Positions 31,007 through 42,062 of a stretch of 64,000 nt of DNA are shown here, in pieces (the first letter of the stretch is position 1; each line of letters begins with the position of its first letter). This stretch comes from G047528255 sp047528255 (GTDB lineage Bacteria; Bacteroidota; Bacteroidia; Flavobacteriales; Blattabacteriaceae), in NCBI GenBank assembly GCA_047528255.1, contig CP180024.1, positions 806,001 through 870,000 on the forward strand, read 5' to 3'. The position numbers and the translations under genes were made by a program. The notes beneath the pieces were generated by a model, which did not search any database, had not been told where the DNA came from, and saw only the letters and a program-made list of their open reading frames with translations.

Positions 31007-31618
31007 TTAGTTGTTTTTTTTATCTTCTTTGACTTCGGCTTGCTCTATTTTCATAGAGGTGCGAGAAGCTCGTACAGCTGCGACAACGGTACTGTCCGGA
31101 TGTAAGATGGTGTATTTTTCCGTCCGTAATTCTTTAACCAATATACGATCTCCTATTTCTAATAAAGTGATATCCAATGTTATATAATCAGGAAGATCAA
31201 CAGGTAAAGCTTTTATTTTGAGCTTTTTCAATGGAGCACTGTATTCGCCCCCTTTAGCTACACCGACTGAACGTCCAGTAGTTTTGATCGGAATGTTTAA
31301 AGTAACGGGTTTGTCCTTATCCAATTGATAAAAATCTGCGTGCAAAATTTCATCGGAGACCGGATGAAATTGAACATCTTGTAGGATAGCTTCTATATTT
31401 TGTCCGATTTTTTTACTGTCGGCATCCAATTCGATTATTACAGTGTTCACTTCAGATGTATACACCAATTCTTTGAAACTTTCTATAGGGGTAGAAAATT
31501 GGACGTTTGTTTTTCCCCCATACACAACACAAGGTACTTGTCCAGCATTACGTAAGAAACGGGTGGAGCTTTTTCCTACGCTTTCTCTTTTCTTCCCCTG
31601 TATGTTGATAGCATTCAT
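31007..31618 (-). CDS. rplY: Large ribosomal subunit protein bL25 (CTC type)
   Basis: bL25 binds 5S rRNA in the large subunit. The 203-residue product is the long CTC form: an N-terminal L25 domain (about 1-90, with GQVPCVVYGGK and LHADFYQLD) and a C-terminal beta-rich domain (about 95-185, with VGVAKGGEYSAPLKKLKIKA). A charged tail follows. It starts 13 bases after prs, the usual prs-rplY pairing of many bacteria. A pth gene often follows in that context but here tadA does. Confidence 0.95.
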   Translation of the reverse strand: MNAINIQGKKRESVGKSSTRFLRNAGQVPCVVYGGKTNVQFSTPIESFKELVYTSEVNTVIIELDADSKKIGQNIEAILQDVQFHPVSDEILHADFYQLDKDKPVTLNIPIKTTGRSVGVAKGGEYSAPLKKLKIKALPVDLPDYITLDITLLEIGDRILVKELRTEKYTILHPDSTVVAAVRASRTSMKIEQAEVKEDKKNN

Positions 31619-31631
31619 AGTATGAAAAATG

Positions 31632-32567
31632 TTAGATGATAAATTTGTGACTTATGGACTTTTTGTGGTGTACCAAACGCATGACTTCCGCAAAAAGTGG
31701 GGCGCAGGGTAACACTTTTATTTTAGATGATAGTGCCCCTTTCAAAGGAATTGTATCGGTGACCACTACTTCTTTCAAAGCTGATCGTTCTATTTTTTCG
31801 CAAGCATTTCCCGAAAGTAGGGCATGTGTCGCTACGGCTCGAATGCTGGAAGCGCCTTGTTCTTGTATTAAATCGGAGGCTCTGGTTAAAGTACCTGCTG
31901 TATCGACAATATCGTCGACGAGTATAATGTTTTTATCTTTTACATCACCGATGAGATTCATGAATTCTATTTCGTTAGCTTTTTTGCGTTCTTTATAACA
32001 GATGACAACATCTGTACCGAAATGTCCAGCGTAACTTCTGGCGCGTTTAGCTCCGCCCATGTCTGGTGAAGCAATGGTCAAACTCTCCAAACCCAGCTTT
32101 TGAATATAATCAATAAATATTCCGGAACTGTAGATATGGTCTACGGGTATATCAAAAAAACCTTGGATTTGATCGGCGTGCAAATCCATTGTCATAACTC
32201 GGGTAGTACCGGCGGCCGTAATAAGGTTAGCTACCAATTTTGCTGAGATAGAGGTTCGCGGTTTATCTTTACGATCTTGCCTGGCCCATCCAAAGTAGGG
32301 TATCACCAAGGTTATGTTTTGGGCGGAGGCTCGCTGGGCAGCGTCACACATCAAAAGAAGCTCCATTAGGTTATCTGCCGGTGGCAAAGTCGAACCAATC
32401 AGGAATACTCGTCCTCCGCGCACTGATTGTTCAAAAGATAGTTCGTATTCACCATCACTGAATTCCAGAAAATGCATGGGGCCTAAAGTATTTCCATAAT
32501 ATTTAGCAATCTCTTTTGATAATTTCAAACTGCTACGTGTGGAAAACAACAACGACTTTTGGTCCAT
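31632..32567 (-). CDS. prs: Ribose-phosphate pyrophosphokinase
   Basis: Prs makes PRPP from ribose-5-phosphate and ATP, feeding purine, pyrimidine, histidine and NAD synthesis. From the ATG at 32567 it has 311 residues starting MDQKSLLFSTRSSLKLS; a TTG 21 codons upstream adds a leader outside the family. The PPi/ribose region has YFGWARQDRKDKPRTSIS, followed by MTMDLHADQIQGFF, and the PRPP loop is NIILVDDIVDTAGTL. It provides the substrate for the PurF encoded at 3942. It lies between a LysE-type gene and rplY on the same strand. Confidence 0.96.
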   Translation of the reverse strand: MDQKSLLFSTRSSLKLSKEIAKYYGNTLGPMHFLEFSDGEYELSFEQSVRGGRVFLIGSTLPPADNLMELLLMCDAAQRASAQNITLVIPYFGWARQDRKDKPRTSISAKLVANLITAAGTTRVMTMDLHADQIQGFFDIPVDHIYSSGIFIDYIQKLGLESLTIASPDMGGAKRARSYAGHFGTDVVICYKERKKANEIEFMNLIGDVKDKNIILVDDIVDTAGTLTRASDLIQEQGASSIRAVATHALLSGNACEKIERSALKEVVVTDTIPLKGALSSKIKVLPCAPLFAEVMRLVHHKKSISHKFII

Positions 32568-32633
32568 ATTTTTTTTTTGAATAGCTCCACAAAAGTACTT
32601 TTTTATATTTTCAAACTTGAAAGGGAACAATGC

Positions 32634-33305
32634 TTAATCCGTTGATTTTTCAAAAAACTTGATCGGGATGTCTTTTTTTAATTCAGACGTGAGAAAAAAA
32701 CTTTTTATGAATAAGATTACTCCGAAGACAGCTAAGATCAATCCCATGATCTTTCGGATCTTATAAGCTAACTGATCGTTGAATTTATGGTGGAATTTTC
32801 CAGCCAAGAGTATTTTGATCAAATCTATGTAAAAAGAAGTAGTCAGGACTATCCCTATATAAAGAATGAATTTACCAGGTTCAGGGTAGGTGGCTGATAT
32901 GACTAAAACTATTGAAATCCAAAAAACCACTACACCTATATTGATAAAATTCAGCAGAAACCCTTTTAAAATTAAGTGAAGATAATTATTGGCCGGGGGC
33001 AGCTCATTTTTAAAATGAAGGCTTCCCTTTGAAAAGGTCATGAACCAGCCGTAGATAAAAATGATAAAACCTCCTAGCTTAAAAAGTGATGGATGATTTT
33101 GTATATATTCAGAGATTTCCCAGCTGCTGTAATACGCTAAAGCAATACAAACCACATCAGCCAGCAGGACTCCTAAATCCAGCATGATGGCAGCTTTTGG
33201 TCCTTTGAATAAACTGGTCTCGATGAGCATGAAAAATACCGGCCCGATCAAGAACAGGCTCAACATTACTCCAAGAAATATTGCAGATAAAATCAATCCC
33301 AGCAC
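32634..33305 (-). CDS. LysE/RhtB-family exporter-like membrane protein
   Basis: This 223-residue protein is highly hydrophobic with about six membrane segments. The N-terminal LSLFLIGPVFFMLIETSL resembles the GP-Gx(F/A) signature of LysE/RhtB amino-acid exporters, and GPKAAIMLDLGVLLAD continues the family pattern. The central soluble loop is short and charged. The substrate cannot be inferred. The start is GTG. It lies 24 bases after rnr and 66 bases before prs on the same strand, so it is probably co-transcribed. This family is common in Bacteroidota. Confidence 0.8.
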   Translation of the reverse strand: MLGLILSAIFLGVMLSLFLIGPVFFMLIETSLFKGPKAAIMLDLGVLLADVVCIALAYYSSWEISEYIQNHPSLFKLGGFIIFIYGWFMTFSKGSLHFKNELPPANNYLHLILKGFLLNFINIGVVVFWISIVLVISATYPEPGKFILYIGIVLTTSFYIDLIKILLAGKFHHKFNDQLAYKIRKIMGLILAVFGVILFIKSFFLTSELKKDIPIKFFEKSTD

Positions 33306-33329
33306 GGCATCACGGGTTATAATATTAGG

Positions 33330-35480
33330 TCAATGTATCAATTGTAGATTCAGTTGTTTTTTTTCCAGGTCAGCTTGGATCACTTTGACGTTAACTTTTT
33401 GTCCGAGTTGGTAGCAACGGCCATGTCTTTTTCCCTTTACAGTATGATTATCAGATTCGAAGACGTATGTATCGTCTGTTATGTCACGCAGTCGGATCAT
33501 GCCGTCGGCGCGGATTGGAAGTAGCTCGATATAAATGCTCCAATCCGTAACTCCTGAAATAATACCTTCAAATATTTCACCGATGAACGCTTTCAAATAT
33601 TTTACTTGCATAAATTTTATAGATTCTCGTTCGGCTTCGGCGGCTAGACGTTCGCGTTGGCTACAATGTTTACTGTATTCTTCGTAGAGCGTTGTTGGCA
33701 TTGATTTTCCTCCGAGCAGACGGTTTTGCAATAAACGGTGCGCTATGATATCCGGATATCGACGTATAGGGGAGGTAAAATGAGTATAATAATTGAAACC
33801 CAACCCATAATGTCCGATGTTTTGGGTTGAATAAGTCGCTTTACTCATCACACGCATGGCCAAGGTATCTATCAGGTTCTTTTCAGGCTTTCCTCGGACG
33901 GCTTCTAGCAAAGCATTCAATGAATGAGTAATTGTTTCTCGGTTTCTTAAATCCAATGTATAACCCAAAGGGTGGATGAACTTCTTCAACAGTTGTAGTT
34001 TTTCCGCATCAGGTTCATCATGTATCCGATAGATATATGTGTATTGTGAGGGCTGCCCTTTGTCGTCCAGGCTGACAAATTCCGATACTTTTTTATTGGC
34101 CAGCAACATGAATTCTTCTATCAGATGATGGGCTTCATTGGTTTCTTTGAGGTATACCTCGATTGGTAGTCTAGCTTCATCCAATAGGAATTGGACTTCT
34201 ACTGTATCAAAGCTGATGGCCCCCTTTTTCATGCGCTCCTTTTTCAATATTTTGGCCAGGCTATTCAAGGTAAGGATCTCTTTGGAAAAGTCTCCTTTTT
34301 CAGTTTCGATCACTTTTTGAGCTTCTTCATAAGTAAAGCGTCGATCTGAATGGATGACAGTTCGCCCGAACCAACTCTTCAATATTTTGGCTTGATCGTT
34401 CATCTCAAAAACTGTCGAAAAAGTAAGTTTCTCTTCATTTGGCCGCAACGAACACAATCCATTGGAGAGGCCTTCCGGTAACATGGGAACTACACGATCT
34501 ACGAGGTAGACCGAAGTAGCGCGTTCGTAGGCCTCTTTATCTAAGAGTGTATTCTCTTTGACGTAGTGAGACACGTCAGCGATGTGCACCCCTATTTCCC
34601 AATGGCCGTTGTCTGATTTTTTAATCGAAAGAGCGTCATCGAAATCTTTAGCATCAAAAGGATCTATGGTAAAAGTAGTGACAGACCTCATATCTCGCCT
34701 CTGACGAATTTCTTCTTTTGTAATCTTTGTGTAGATCTGTATAGCTTCGACTTCTTGAGGAAATCGGTAGGGGAGGTTGTATTCCGCTAATATAGCGTGC
34801 ATCTCTACCTCATGTTGGCCGGAAGTTCCTAATATTTCTATGATCTCTCCTATAGGATTAGTGGATCCTTCGGGCCAATCTATTACGCGCGCAACAACTT
34901 TGTCATGGTTTTTTACGTCTTTTAGTTGATCTTTCGGGACGTAGAGGTCTACGTGAATAGAGGGCTTGTTGACCACGATAATGCCTTTTTGGGTTCTAGA
35001 AGACAAGTGCAGAGTCCCGACCATATTTTTTTCTTCCCTTTCAAGAACTTCCATCACTTCGCCTTCGAGACGTTTACCCGTCTTTTTTTTATTCGGGAGT
35101 ATGCTTACTTTGTCTCCTTCCAGAGCATGTCCAGTTTTGTTCCTGGGGATAAAAACTTCTTGATCTGAGTCTTCTAAAGTAACGAAAGCATATCCGCTAC
35201 TGACGATTTTGATTCTTCCGATCAGTAAGATCGGTTTGGATGTCCTTTGAAACTTCCCCTTAGAGACTTTTTCGAGCTTTCCGTCGGCAACCATATTTCC
35301 CAAAATCCGAATGAGGTCTTTATGATCTTTGGGAAAAGCTAAATCCAATCGGGACATGATTTCTCGCCAAGTGAAAGCTTGTGTTGTGTTTTGGTCAAAA
35401 AACTTTGATACAAGTCGATTAAGTTTCTGGTTTTGTGCAAATTTTGCATTAAATATGATGTATTTCTTTTCTCGAGGCAT
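33330..35480 (-). CDS. rnr: Ribonuclease R
   Basis: RNase R is a processive 3'-5' exoribonuclease that degrades structured RNA and assists rRNA and tmRNA quality control. The 716 residues show an N-terminal winged-helix segment (about 20-80), cold-shock OB folds (about 85-220), the RNB catalytic domain with TIDPFDAKDFDDA (Asp273, Asp279, Asp281, Asp282 by position), SNGLCSLRPNEEKLTFS, and a C-terminal S1 domain (about 625-716). Length is normal for Bacteroidota. It appears to lead a minus-strand run with the LysE-type gene, prs, rplY and tadA. The IS left end lies about 130 bases upstream. Confidence 0.96.
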   Translation of the reverse strand: MPREKKYIIFNAKFAQNQKLNRLVSKFFDQNTTQAFTWREIMSRLDLAFPKDHKDLIRILGNMVADGKLEKVSKGKFQRTSKPILLIGRIKIVSSGYAFVTLEDSDQEVFIPRNKTGHALEGDKVSILPNKKKTGKRLEGEVMEVLEREEKNMVGTLHLSSRTQKGIIVVNKPSIHVDLYVPKDQLKDVKNHDKVVARVIDWPEGSTNPIGEIIEILGTSGQHEVEMHAILAEYNLPYRFPQEVEAIQIYTKITKEEIRQRRDMRSVTTFTIDPFDAKDFDDALSIKKSDNGHWEIGVHIADVSHYVKENTLLDKEAYERATSVYLVDRVVPMLPEGLSNGLCSLRPNEEKLTFSTVFEMNDQAKILKSWFGRTVIHSDRRFTYEEAQKVIETEKGDFSKEILTLNSLAKILKKERMKKGAISFDTVEVQFLLDEARLPIEVYLKETNEAHHLIEEFMLLANKKVSEFVSLDDKGQPSQYTYIYRIHDEPDAEKLQLLKKFIHPLGYTLDLRNRETITHSLNALLEAVRGKPEKNLIDTLAMRVMSKATYSTQNIGHYGLGFNYYTHFTSPIRRYPDIIAHRLLQNRLLGGKSMPTTLYEEYSKHCSQRERLAAEAERESIKFMQVKYLKAFIGEIFEGIISGVTDWSIYIELLPIRADGMIRLRDITDDTYVFESDNHTVKGKRHGRCYQLGQKVNVKVIQADLEKKQLNLQLIH

Positions 35481-35609
35481 GGGCGCTTTTTGGATGGCTG
35501 TAAAGATAGTGAAAGCTTATCGAAACAGCTCTCAAAAGTTTTATTCTGCAAATGATATAAAGCTTGAAATGAAAAAGGATTAGTCTTGTAGAGCGTTTTT
35601 TCAAAAAAT

Positions 35610-36896
35610 GAAAACATTACATGGGAGAAGATGGTTAAAATGTTTGTAATTAATATATTGTTTCGTATACTTTGAGTGGAAAATAAAAAAATTCGGATCT
35701 ATGCTCAGAAACACCGCATAAATAAGATTTAGTGAACTATACGTTCTACCAGAAAGAGTGAATTTTTCAAAAGATTAAACATCTTGATCCACTGGGAAGG
35801 GATGGAGAAAGATATAAGAAAAATACATCAAAAAGACCAGGGAATAAAAGGCCAAGCTGCTTGCAGTGGAATATCGTTATTCTAACGATAACGCTTTTGA
35901 GTCACTGGTATAATCTAAGTGATGTGTAGGGACAGAAGAATTGGTAAAAGATTCCATAGGCTGCATGCGTTTTTGTGGTTTTCGATTGGAAGATCATATC
36001 CCATATCATACAACTCTATGTAAATTTCACAATGAAATAGTAGCCAAAAAGGCATATGAGCACTTACTGAAAAAGATCAATAAGGAATTAAAAAGATCAG
36101 GCGACAGTTAAAACAAGAGTGATAGTATATACCAGTATTACTGGTGAGATCCTTTACGCCCAAGGGAGCTCCTACCCCCACGCAGTGGGGAATCGGAAAG
36201 CTGAGGAGAAAAAGCAAATCAATCAAAAAAAAGAAAGGCTAAAAAAAGAAACTCAATCAAGAGTAGATACTCAAAGAAAATGCCTCAAGAAAATCAGGTA
36301 AATCTACTACAAATACAAGAAAATCATAGGAGTGAATAAAAATGGAATAATACTAGAAGTACATAGCGTAGCAACCAATGAGCATGATAGTAGAGGGGTA
36401 AAGCTATTAATAAGCAAACTAGGATATAAACCCAGAGAAGTATATTATGCAAACAAAAGTTTGCAAGCTCCAGCCAATGTGTCTTACATTCATAATCGAG
36501 GCATCAAAGACCTTATTACAGAAGAAAACCTATAGGAACCGTCCCTTAAGTAGGGATAGCTATATTATTCAACATAATTAGTGAATACTACCCAATGGGT
36601 AGTAGAACGTACTTTTAGCAGTATAAAGTGTTGGTTTGGATCAGGCAAGGCTCATTACAAACGATTAGCTCGTGTGCATGCCCAGAATCTTATGGAGATG
36701 CTATGGCACATAATTTGCTTCGTGCCTTGGTATAATTATGCGCTGTTCATAACAATATGATATAATTAATTAATTTATAATTAATAGTATTTCGAATACA
36801 ATATGAAAGACTAAATCTACATCGTCTCCAACGAGGCTTATCTAGGGTATCTGAATAAACCTAATCCACCTTAACACAATAGTATCGAAAAAATAT
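35610..36896 (+). mobile_element. Full-length decayed IS upstream of rnr
   Basis: This plus-strand copy runs from GAAAACATTACATGGG to ACACAATAGTATC. Transposase fragments at 36119-36301 and 36332-36535 preserve parts of the TYVVEDRKEE to KKET and HDSRGVKLLISKLGYKPREV regions in different frames. It is followed without a gap by a reversed left-end tail. Confidence 0.9.
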
Positions 36897-36952
36897 ACTG
36901 ATTTACAAACATTTTACCCCTATTATCTCATGCAACATTCTCAATTAATAGT
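36897..36952 (-). mobile_element. Reversed IS left-end tail
   Basis: These 56 bases (GAAAAAATATACTG to CATGCAACATTCTC) are a left end in minus orientation, joined to the right end of the preceding copy at the same base as in the 28170/28171 junction. The unit LE-IS-RE-LE thus has left ends at both sides. Confidence 0.85.
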
Positions 36953-37052
36953 ATTTCGAATACGATATGAAAAGCTAAATTTTCATCGTATCCAACGAAA
37001 CCTATCTAGGATGGCTAGAATAAACGTAATAAACAATTAACACAATGGTATC
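36953..37052 (+). mobile_element. IS right-end fragment
   Basis: This 100-base plus-strand right end (AATTAATAGTATTTCG to ACACAATGGTATC) duplicates the corresponding part of the copy ending at 36896. It separates the composite from thrC by 95 bases of unique sequence. Confidence 0.85.
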
Positions 37053-37126
37053 AAAGTATAACTATGTAATAGTTAAAGTTATTATCGAATATTTTTAATA
37101 TCTTTTAATGACTCAAAATTTTAAGA

Positions 37127-37143
37127 ATAACTTTTCAAGTTAT
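37127..37143 (-). terminator. Terminator-like hairpin after thrC
   Basis: ATAACTT and AAGTTAT form a perfect 7-bp stem with a 3-base loop just 3' of the thrC stop. On the thrC strand it is followed by a T-rich stretch. An intrinsic terminator for thrC is plausible. Confidence 0.4.
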
Positions 37144-37147
37144 ATAG

Positions 37148-38464
37148 TTAATGAGATGCTATATTTTTCAATAACCATCGTTTTACTTCTTCGTAGTCAT
37201 TCGCTAAGGTGAATGCATTCTTTTCCTTGTCAAGGAGGGCCTTCAAGCATTCAGGTCGGGAAACCTCCTTGTGCAAGGCTTCAGGGATTTTATCAATGAA
37301 TTTGATAGGGTGGGCCGTTTCAAGAAATATTCCTATGCTTCTTGAATCTTTTGAATCTTGTAAATATTGTTGGAGCCCCATATATCCTACGGCTCCGTGC
37401 GGGTCGAGTATATAACCGTATTTTTGTTGGACATCTTTTATGGTGTTCAGGGTCTCTTCATCAGTGAAGGGGTAAGCTGATAGTTTTTTACAGAGTTCCG
37501 AAAGGTTCTTTTCATACATCTTCCAGATGCGCGCAAAGTTGCTCGGGTCAGCTACGTCCATTGCGTTAGATAAGGTCGCGTGAGCCTTCTTGGGGCTGTA
37601 TTCTCCCGTTTTCAAAAATCGAGGCACGGTGTCGTTGATGTTGGTCGCCGCTATAAAATGCTTCACAGGAAGCCCCATTTCCTTGGCCATCATACCCGCA
37701 CAGAGATTTCCAAAATTACCGCTGGGCACTGAAAAAACCACTTCTTGATTTTTTTCTTTCAGCTGTTGATAAGCGGAAAAATAGTAAAACATCTGAGGCA
37801 ACCAGCGTGCTACATTGATCGAGTTGGCAGAGGTTAGCGGATACTGCTTTTGTAGATCCTCATCCAGGAAGGCTCTTTTTACCAATCTTTGACAATCATC
37901 AAAAGTTCCTAGAATTTCTAGAGCCGTAACGTTGTCCCCTAAAGTGGTGAATTGTTTTTCTTGTAGTAAGCTCACCTTACCTGAAGGGTAGAGGATCACT
38001 ACTTCTACACCGGCAATCCGATGAAAACCTTGAGCAACAGCTCCCCCCGTATCACCTGAGGTAGCTACGAGCACCGTGATCGGTTCGTTGCTTTCTCTAC
38101 GAAAGTAACCTAAACATCCGGCCATGAATTTGGCTCCTACGTCTTTGAAAGCTAACGTAGGCCCGTGAAAAAGCTCTAGGGAATAGATTTTGTCATGAAT
38201 TTTCTGCAAAGGAAAAGGGAAGTGTAACGTTTCCCGTATGATGGATAACAATGCTTCTTCGGGAATAGTGTCTCCGACATATGGTTTAATCGTTTCAAGA
38301 GCTATCGTGTGGATGTCATATCGATATAAATGTTTGATCCACTCTTTTGGGAGAAGAGGGATTTTTTCTGAAAAATAGAGACCTTTATCCGGTGCCAATC
38401 CTCTGATGACGGCTTGGTCGAAACTGACGCGATGCTTCGGATTTTCCAGACTTTTGTACAGCAT
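37148..38464 (-). CDS. thrC: Threonine synthase
   Basis: ThrC converts O-phosphohomoserine to threonine with PLP. From the ATG at 38464 it has 438 residues and starts MLYKSLENPKHRVSFDQAV, matching the family. A longer frame is open to 38566 but begins inside the upstream IS, so it is rejected. The PLP-lysine motif is GPTLAFKDVGAKFM, with VATSGDTGGAVAQGF and the phosphate-binding SVPSGNFGNLCAG further on. It completes a path begun by lysC. No thrA or thrB lies in the window. An IS right end starts 94 bases upstream. Confidence 0.96.
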   Translation of the reverse strand: MLYKSLENPKHRVSFDQAVIRGLAPDKGLYFSEKIPLLPKEWIKHLYRYDIHTIALETIKPYVGDTIPEEALLSIIRETLHFPFPLQKIHDKIYSLELFHGPTLAFKDVGAKFMAGCLGYFRRESNEPITVLVATSGDTGGAVAQGFHRIAGVEVVILYPSGKVSLLQEKQFTTLGDNVTALEILGTFDDCQRLVKRAFLDEDLQKQYPLTSANSINVARWLPQMFYYFSAYQQLKEKNQEVVFSVPSGNFGNLCAGMMAKEMGLPVKHFIAATNINDTVPRFLKTGEYSPKKAHATLSNAMDVADPSNFARIWKMYEKNLSELCKKLSAYPFTDEETLNTIKDVQQKYGYILDPHGAVGYMGLQQYLQDSKDSRSIGIFLETAHPIKFIDKIPEALHKEVSRPECLKALLDKEKNAFTLANDYEEVKRWLLKNIASH

Positions 38465-38558
38465 GATTATTTTTTTAAGGGGTAGTATAATATATAGATT
38501 TTTCCGAAATTTCAGTTCACCAGATGCCTTTTCGATTGACAGACGAAACGTATAGTTT

Positions 38559-39821
38559 GAGACCATTCCGTTAATGATGGATTAGGGTTATTCAGTATCT
38601 TAGACGGCTTCTTTAGAGAACAATGTAAATTTAGTTTTTCACATTATATTCGAAATATTATTGATTATAAATTAATTATACATATTTTTATGGACAGCTC
38701 ATAATAATGCCAGGGACACGATACAAATTATGCGCTATATCCTCCATAATATGCTAGGCATGCACACGAGCTAATCCTTTATAAGGAATTTTTCCCTGAT
38801 CCAAACCAACGTTTTATACCGCTATAAAGTACGTTGTACTACCCATCTTGTTTTATTCACTAATTTGTTGAATAATATANCTACCCTAGCTTAAGACCTG
38901 TTCCTATAGACTTCTTCTGTATACGGACTTTGATACCTCGACTATGAAAGTAAGACACGTTGGCTAGTACTTGATAACCTTTTGTCTGCATATACTTCTC
39001 TGGGCTATATCCTAGTTTGCTTATTATATCTTTAGCCCTCTACTATCATTCTCATTGGCTGCTACGCTATGGTACTGCAGTATTACTCTATTTTTATACC
39101 CCCCCCTATGAGCTTCTTGTATTCGTAGTAAAATTTACCTGATTTCTTGAGCCATTTTTCTTGAGTTCCTACTCCTGATTAGTCTCTTTTTTTAGCCTTG
39201 CTTTTCTTTGACTGATTTGCTTTTCCCTCTCATCCTTCCGATTCTCCACTACCTGGGGGTGGTAGGATCTCCATTTGGAGCAAAGGTCCTCACTGTAATA
39301 CTGGTATCTACTATCACTCCTGTTTTAGCCTGATGCTTTTTAATTCCTTATTGATCTTTTTCAATAAGCGCTCATATGCCTTTTTGGCTACCATTTCATT
39401 GCAAAATATACATAGAGTTGTATGATTTGGGATCTGATCTTCCAATCGAAAATCACAAAACGCATGCAACCTATGAAATCTTTTACCAATTTTTCCTTCC
39501 CTACATTACTTAGATTATACAAGTAGCTCAAAATCATTATCTTAAATAACAATATTCCACTGTAAGAAGCTTGACTTTTATTCCCTAGCCTTTTTGATAT
39601 ATTTTTCTTATTTCTCTCTCCATCCCTTCCCAGTGAATCAAGATGTTTAATCTTTTGAAAAACCCACTCTTTCTGGTAGAACGTTCCATATATAGTTCAC
39701 TAAAACTTATTTATTCAGTTCTTCTTAGCATAAATCCGAATTTTTTTATTTTCTACTCAAAGTATACGAAACAATATATTAATTACAAACATTTTAATCT
39801 CCTTTTCTCATGCAACGTTCT
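38559..39821 (-). mobile_element. Full-length decayed IS between thrC and mdh
   Basis: This minus-strand copy of 1263 bases runs from GAGACCATTCCG to CATGCAACGTTCTC. One ambiguous base is at 38880. A poly-C run at about 39103 marks the variable G-tract of the transposase. No frame longer than about 60 residues survives. Confidence 0.92.
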
Positions 39822-39865
39822 CGGAATTTGACAAGAGATGTTGCTATTATTGATTCATTTTAAGA

Positions 39866-40798
39866 TTAGCCGCGTATTCTATCCAATTCCGCCATTATTT
39901 CTTTGACATGCGCAGCTGAAACTTTGAGCAATTTTTTTTCTTGTTCATTAAGTTTCAGTTCAATAATTTTTTCTACTCCTTTTCGCCCCAAGACTACCGG
40001 AACTCCAAGATAGATGTCCGTCATGTCGTATTGTCCTTGCAGCCATGCAGAACAGGGAAGGATGCGTTTGAAATCTTTGACGACAGCTTCTACCATTTGT
40101 GCCACAGAGCTTCCGGGAGCATACCAAGCAGAGATGCCCAAAAGTTGGACAATCTCTCCACCTCCTTTTTTTGTACGTTCAATGATTGCGTCGAGTTTTT
40201 CTTGAGCAATCAATTCCGTTACTGGAATGCCCCCCACAGTAGTATATCGAGGCAAGGGAACCATAGTATCTCCATGTCCGCCGAGCAATAGGGCCTGTAT
40301 ATCTTGAGGAGAACAATTTAATTCATTAGACAAAAAAGTGCGATAACGGGCTGTATCCAATACTCCGGCCATACCGAAAACACGAGAAGCCTCTACTTGT
40401 GCAGTGAGGTAAGCGACATATGTCATCACGTCTAGAGGGTTAGATACGATGATGAATTTCGCATCGGGTGAATGCCGTATTGTTTGTTCGGTAACTGATC
40501 GGACGATCTTGGCATTGGAGCCGACCATATCTTCACGTGTCATGCCGGGTTTTCGAGGGGATCCGGAGGTGATGACCACTACTTCAGATCCAGCCGTTTT
40601 GGAATAATCATTTGTCACACCAGTTATGCGTGTGTTATATCCGACAACCGGAGCTGCTTGCCAAATATCCAAGGCTTTACCTTCAGCAAGGTTTTCCTTG
40701 ATATCCAACAGAACGATTTCTTTAACGATATTTTTCTGGGCCAATACATCCGCACAAGTAGCTCCGACATTTCCTGCTCCGACGATTGTTATTTTCAT
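39866..40798 (-). CDS. mdh: Malate dehydrogenase
   Basis: Mdh oxidises malate to oxaloacetate with NAD+ in the TCA cycle. The 310 residues begin MKITIVGAGNVGATCADVLA, the Rossmann motif. The substrate arginines are in PRKPGMTRED, which indicates malate rather than lactate specificity. SNPLDVMTYVAYLTA and the catalytic His motif LLGGHGDTMVPL follow. The sequence type (LDIWQAAPV) is that of Flavobacteriia and Cytophagia, not of Bacteroidales. IS copies flank it on both sides. It has no operon partner. Confidence 0.97.
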   Translation of the reverse strand: MKITIVGAGNVGATCADVLAQKNIVKEIVLLDIKENLAEGKALDIWQAAPVVGYNTRITGVTNDYSKTAGSEVVVITSGSPRKPGMTREDMVGSNAKIVRSVTEQTIRHSPDAKFIIVSNPLDVMTYVAYLTAQVEASRVFGMAGVLDTARYRTFLSNELNCSPQDIQALLLGGHGDTMVPLPRYTTVGGIPVTELIAQEKLDAIIERTKKGGGEIVQLLGISAWYAPGSSVAQMVEAVVKDFKRILPCSAWLQGQYDMTDIYLGVPVVLGRKGVEKIIELKLNEQEKKLLKVSAAHVKEIMAELDRIRG

Positions 40799-40839
40799 TA
40801 TGTATAAGTTTTTGATGATTGCTAATATATATTCAAATT

Positions 40840-42062
40840 AAGACCATTTCGCTAATGATAACTTACATTTATTCAAGCCCCCATATAGGGTTCATTGGAT
40901 ACGATAGAGATTTAGCCTTTTATATTTTATTCGAAATAAAAATTAATTATAAATCAATTAATTATATCTATTTGTTATGAACAGCTCATAATAATTCCAG
41001 GGACAAGATATAAATTATGCGCCATAGCCTCCATAAGATGCTGAGTATGCACACAAGCTAATTCTTTGTAAAGACCCTTTCCTGATCCAAAACAACGCTT
41101 TATACTGCTATAAGTACGTTCTACTACCCATCGGGGTTTTACTCACTAATTTGTTAAATAACATAGCTATCCTACTTAAGGAACGGTTTTTATAGGCTTT
41201 CTTCTGTATACAGTATTTGATGCCTCGACTATGAAAGTAAGACATGTTAGCTGGCATTTGGTAACCTTTGTCTACATATACTTCTCTAGGCTTATATCCT
41301 AGTTTGCTTATTAATGGTTTTAACCCTTACTATCACGCTCATTGGCTGCTACGTTATGTACTGCTAGTATCATTCCATTTTTAGTCTCCCCCTATGTGCT
41401 TCTTGTATCCGTAGTAGAGTTTTCTGATTTCTTGAGGTATTTTCCTTGAGTCTTTACCCTGATCGATCCTCATTTTTTCCCTTTCTTTTCTTTGACTGAT
41501 TTTCTTTTGCCCCTCTTCCTTCCGATCCCCACTACGTAGGTAAGAGCTCCTTTTGGAGAAAAAGGATTCACTGTAATACTAGCATCCACTACTATCACTC
41601 CTTTTTTAAGTATCACCTGATGCTTTTCTAATTCCTTATTGATATTTTTCAGTAAGCGCTCATAATACCTTTTTGGGTACTATTTCATTACGAATGATGC
41701 ATAAAGTCGTATAAGCTGGGGTCTGATCTTCCAATTGAAAACCACAAAAGCGCATGCAGCCTATGGAATCTTTTACCAATTCTTCCGTTCCTACATCACT
41801 GAGATCATACCAGTGACTCAAAAGAATCATCTTAAATAGCGATATTTTACTGTAAGCAGGTTGCCTTTTATTCCCTAGCTTTTTTGATATATTTTTTTAT
41901 TTATTTCTCCATCCCTTCCCAGTGGGATCAAGGTATTTAACCTTTTGAAAAACTCACTCCTTTTGATATAACGTTCCATATATAGCTTACCAAATCCTAT
42001 TTTCGCGATGCTTCTGAGCATAGAGCCGATTTTTTTTATTTTTTACTTCAAATATACGAAAT
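40840..42062 (-). mobile_element. Decayed IS truncated at the promoter hot spot
   Basis: This minus-strand copy starts at AAGACCATTTCG and reads almost to its left end, stopping at TATACGAAAT (42062), where a plus-strand copy begins. The terminal 57 bases are missing. The break is at the same base as other nested junctions. Transposase frames are destroyed. Confidence 0.9.

Noticed and set aside
38465..38566. Longer thrC start giving 34 extra residues
   Set aside because: The start codon lies inside the IS right end and the extension is unlike ThrC; the ATG at 38464 matches the family N-terminus.
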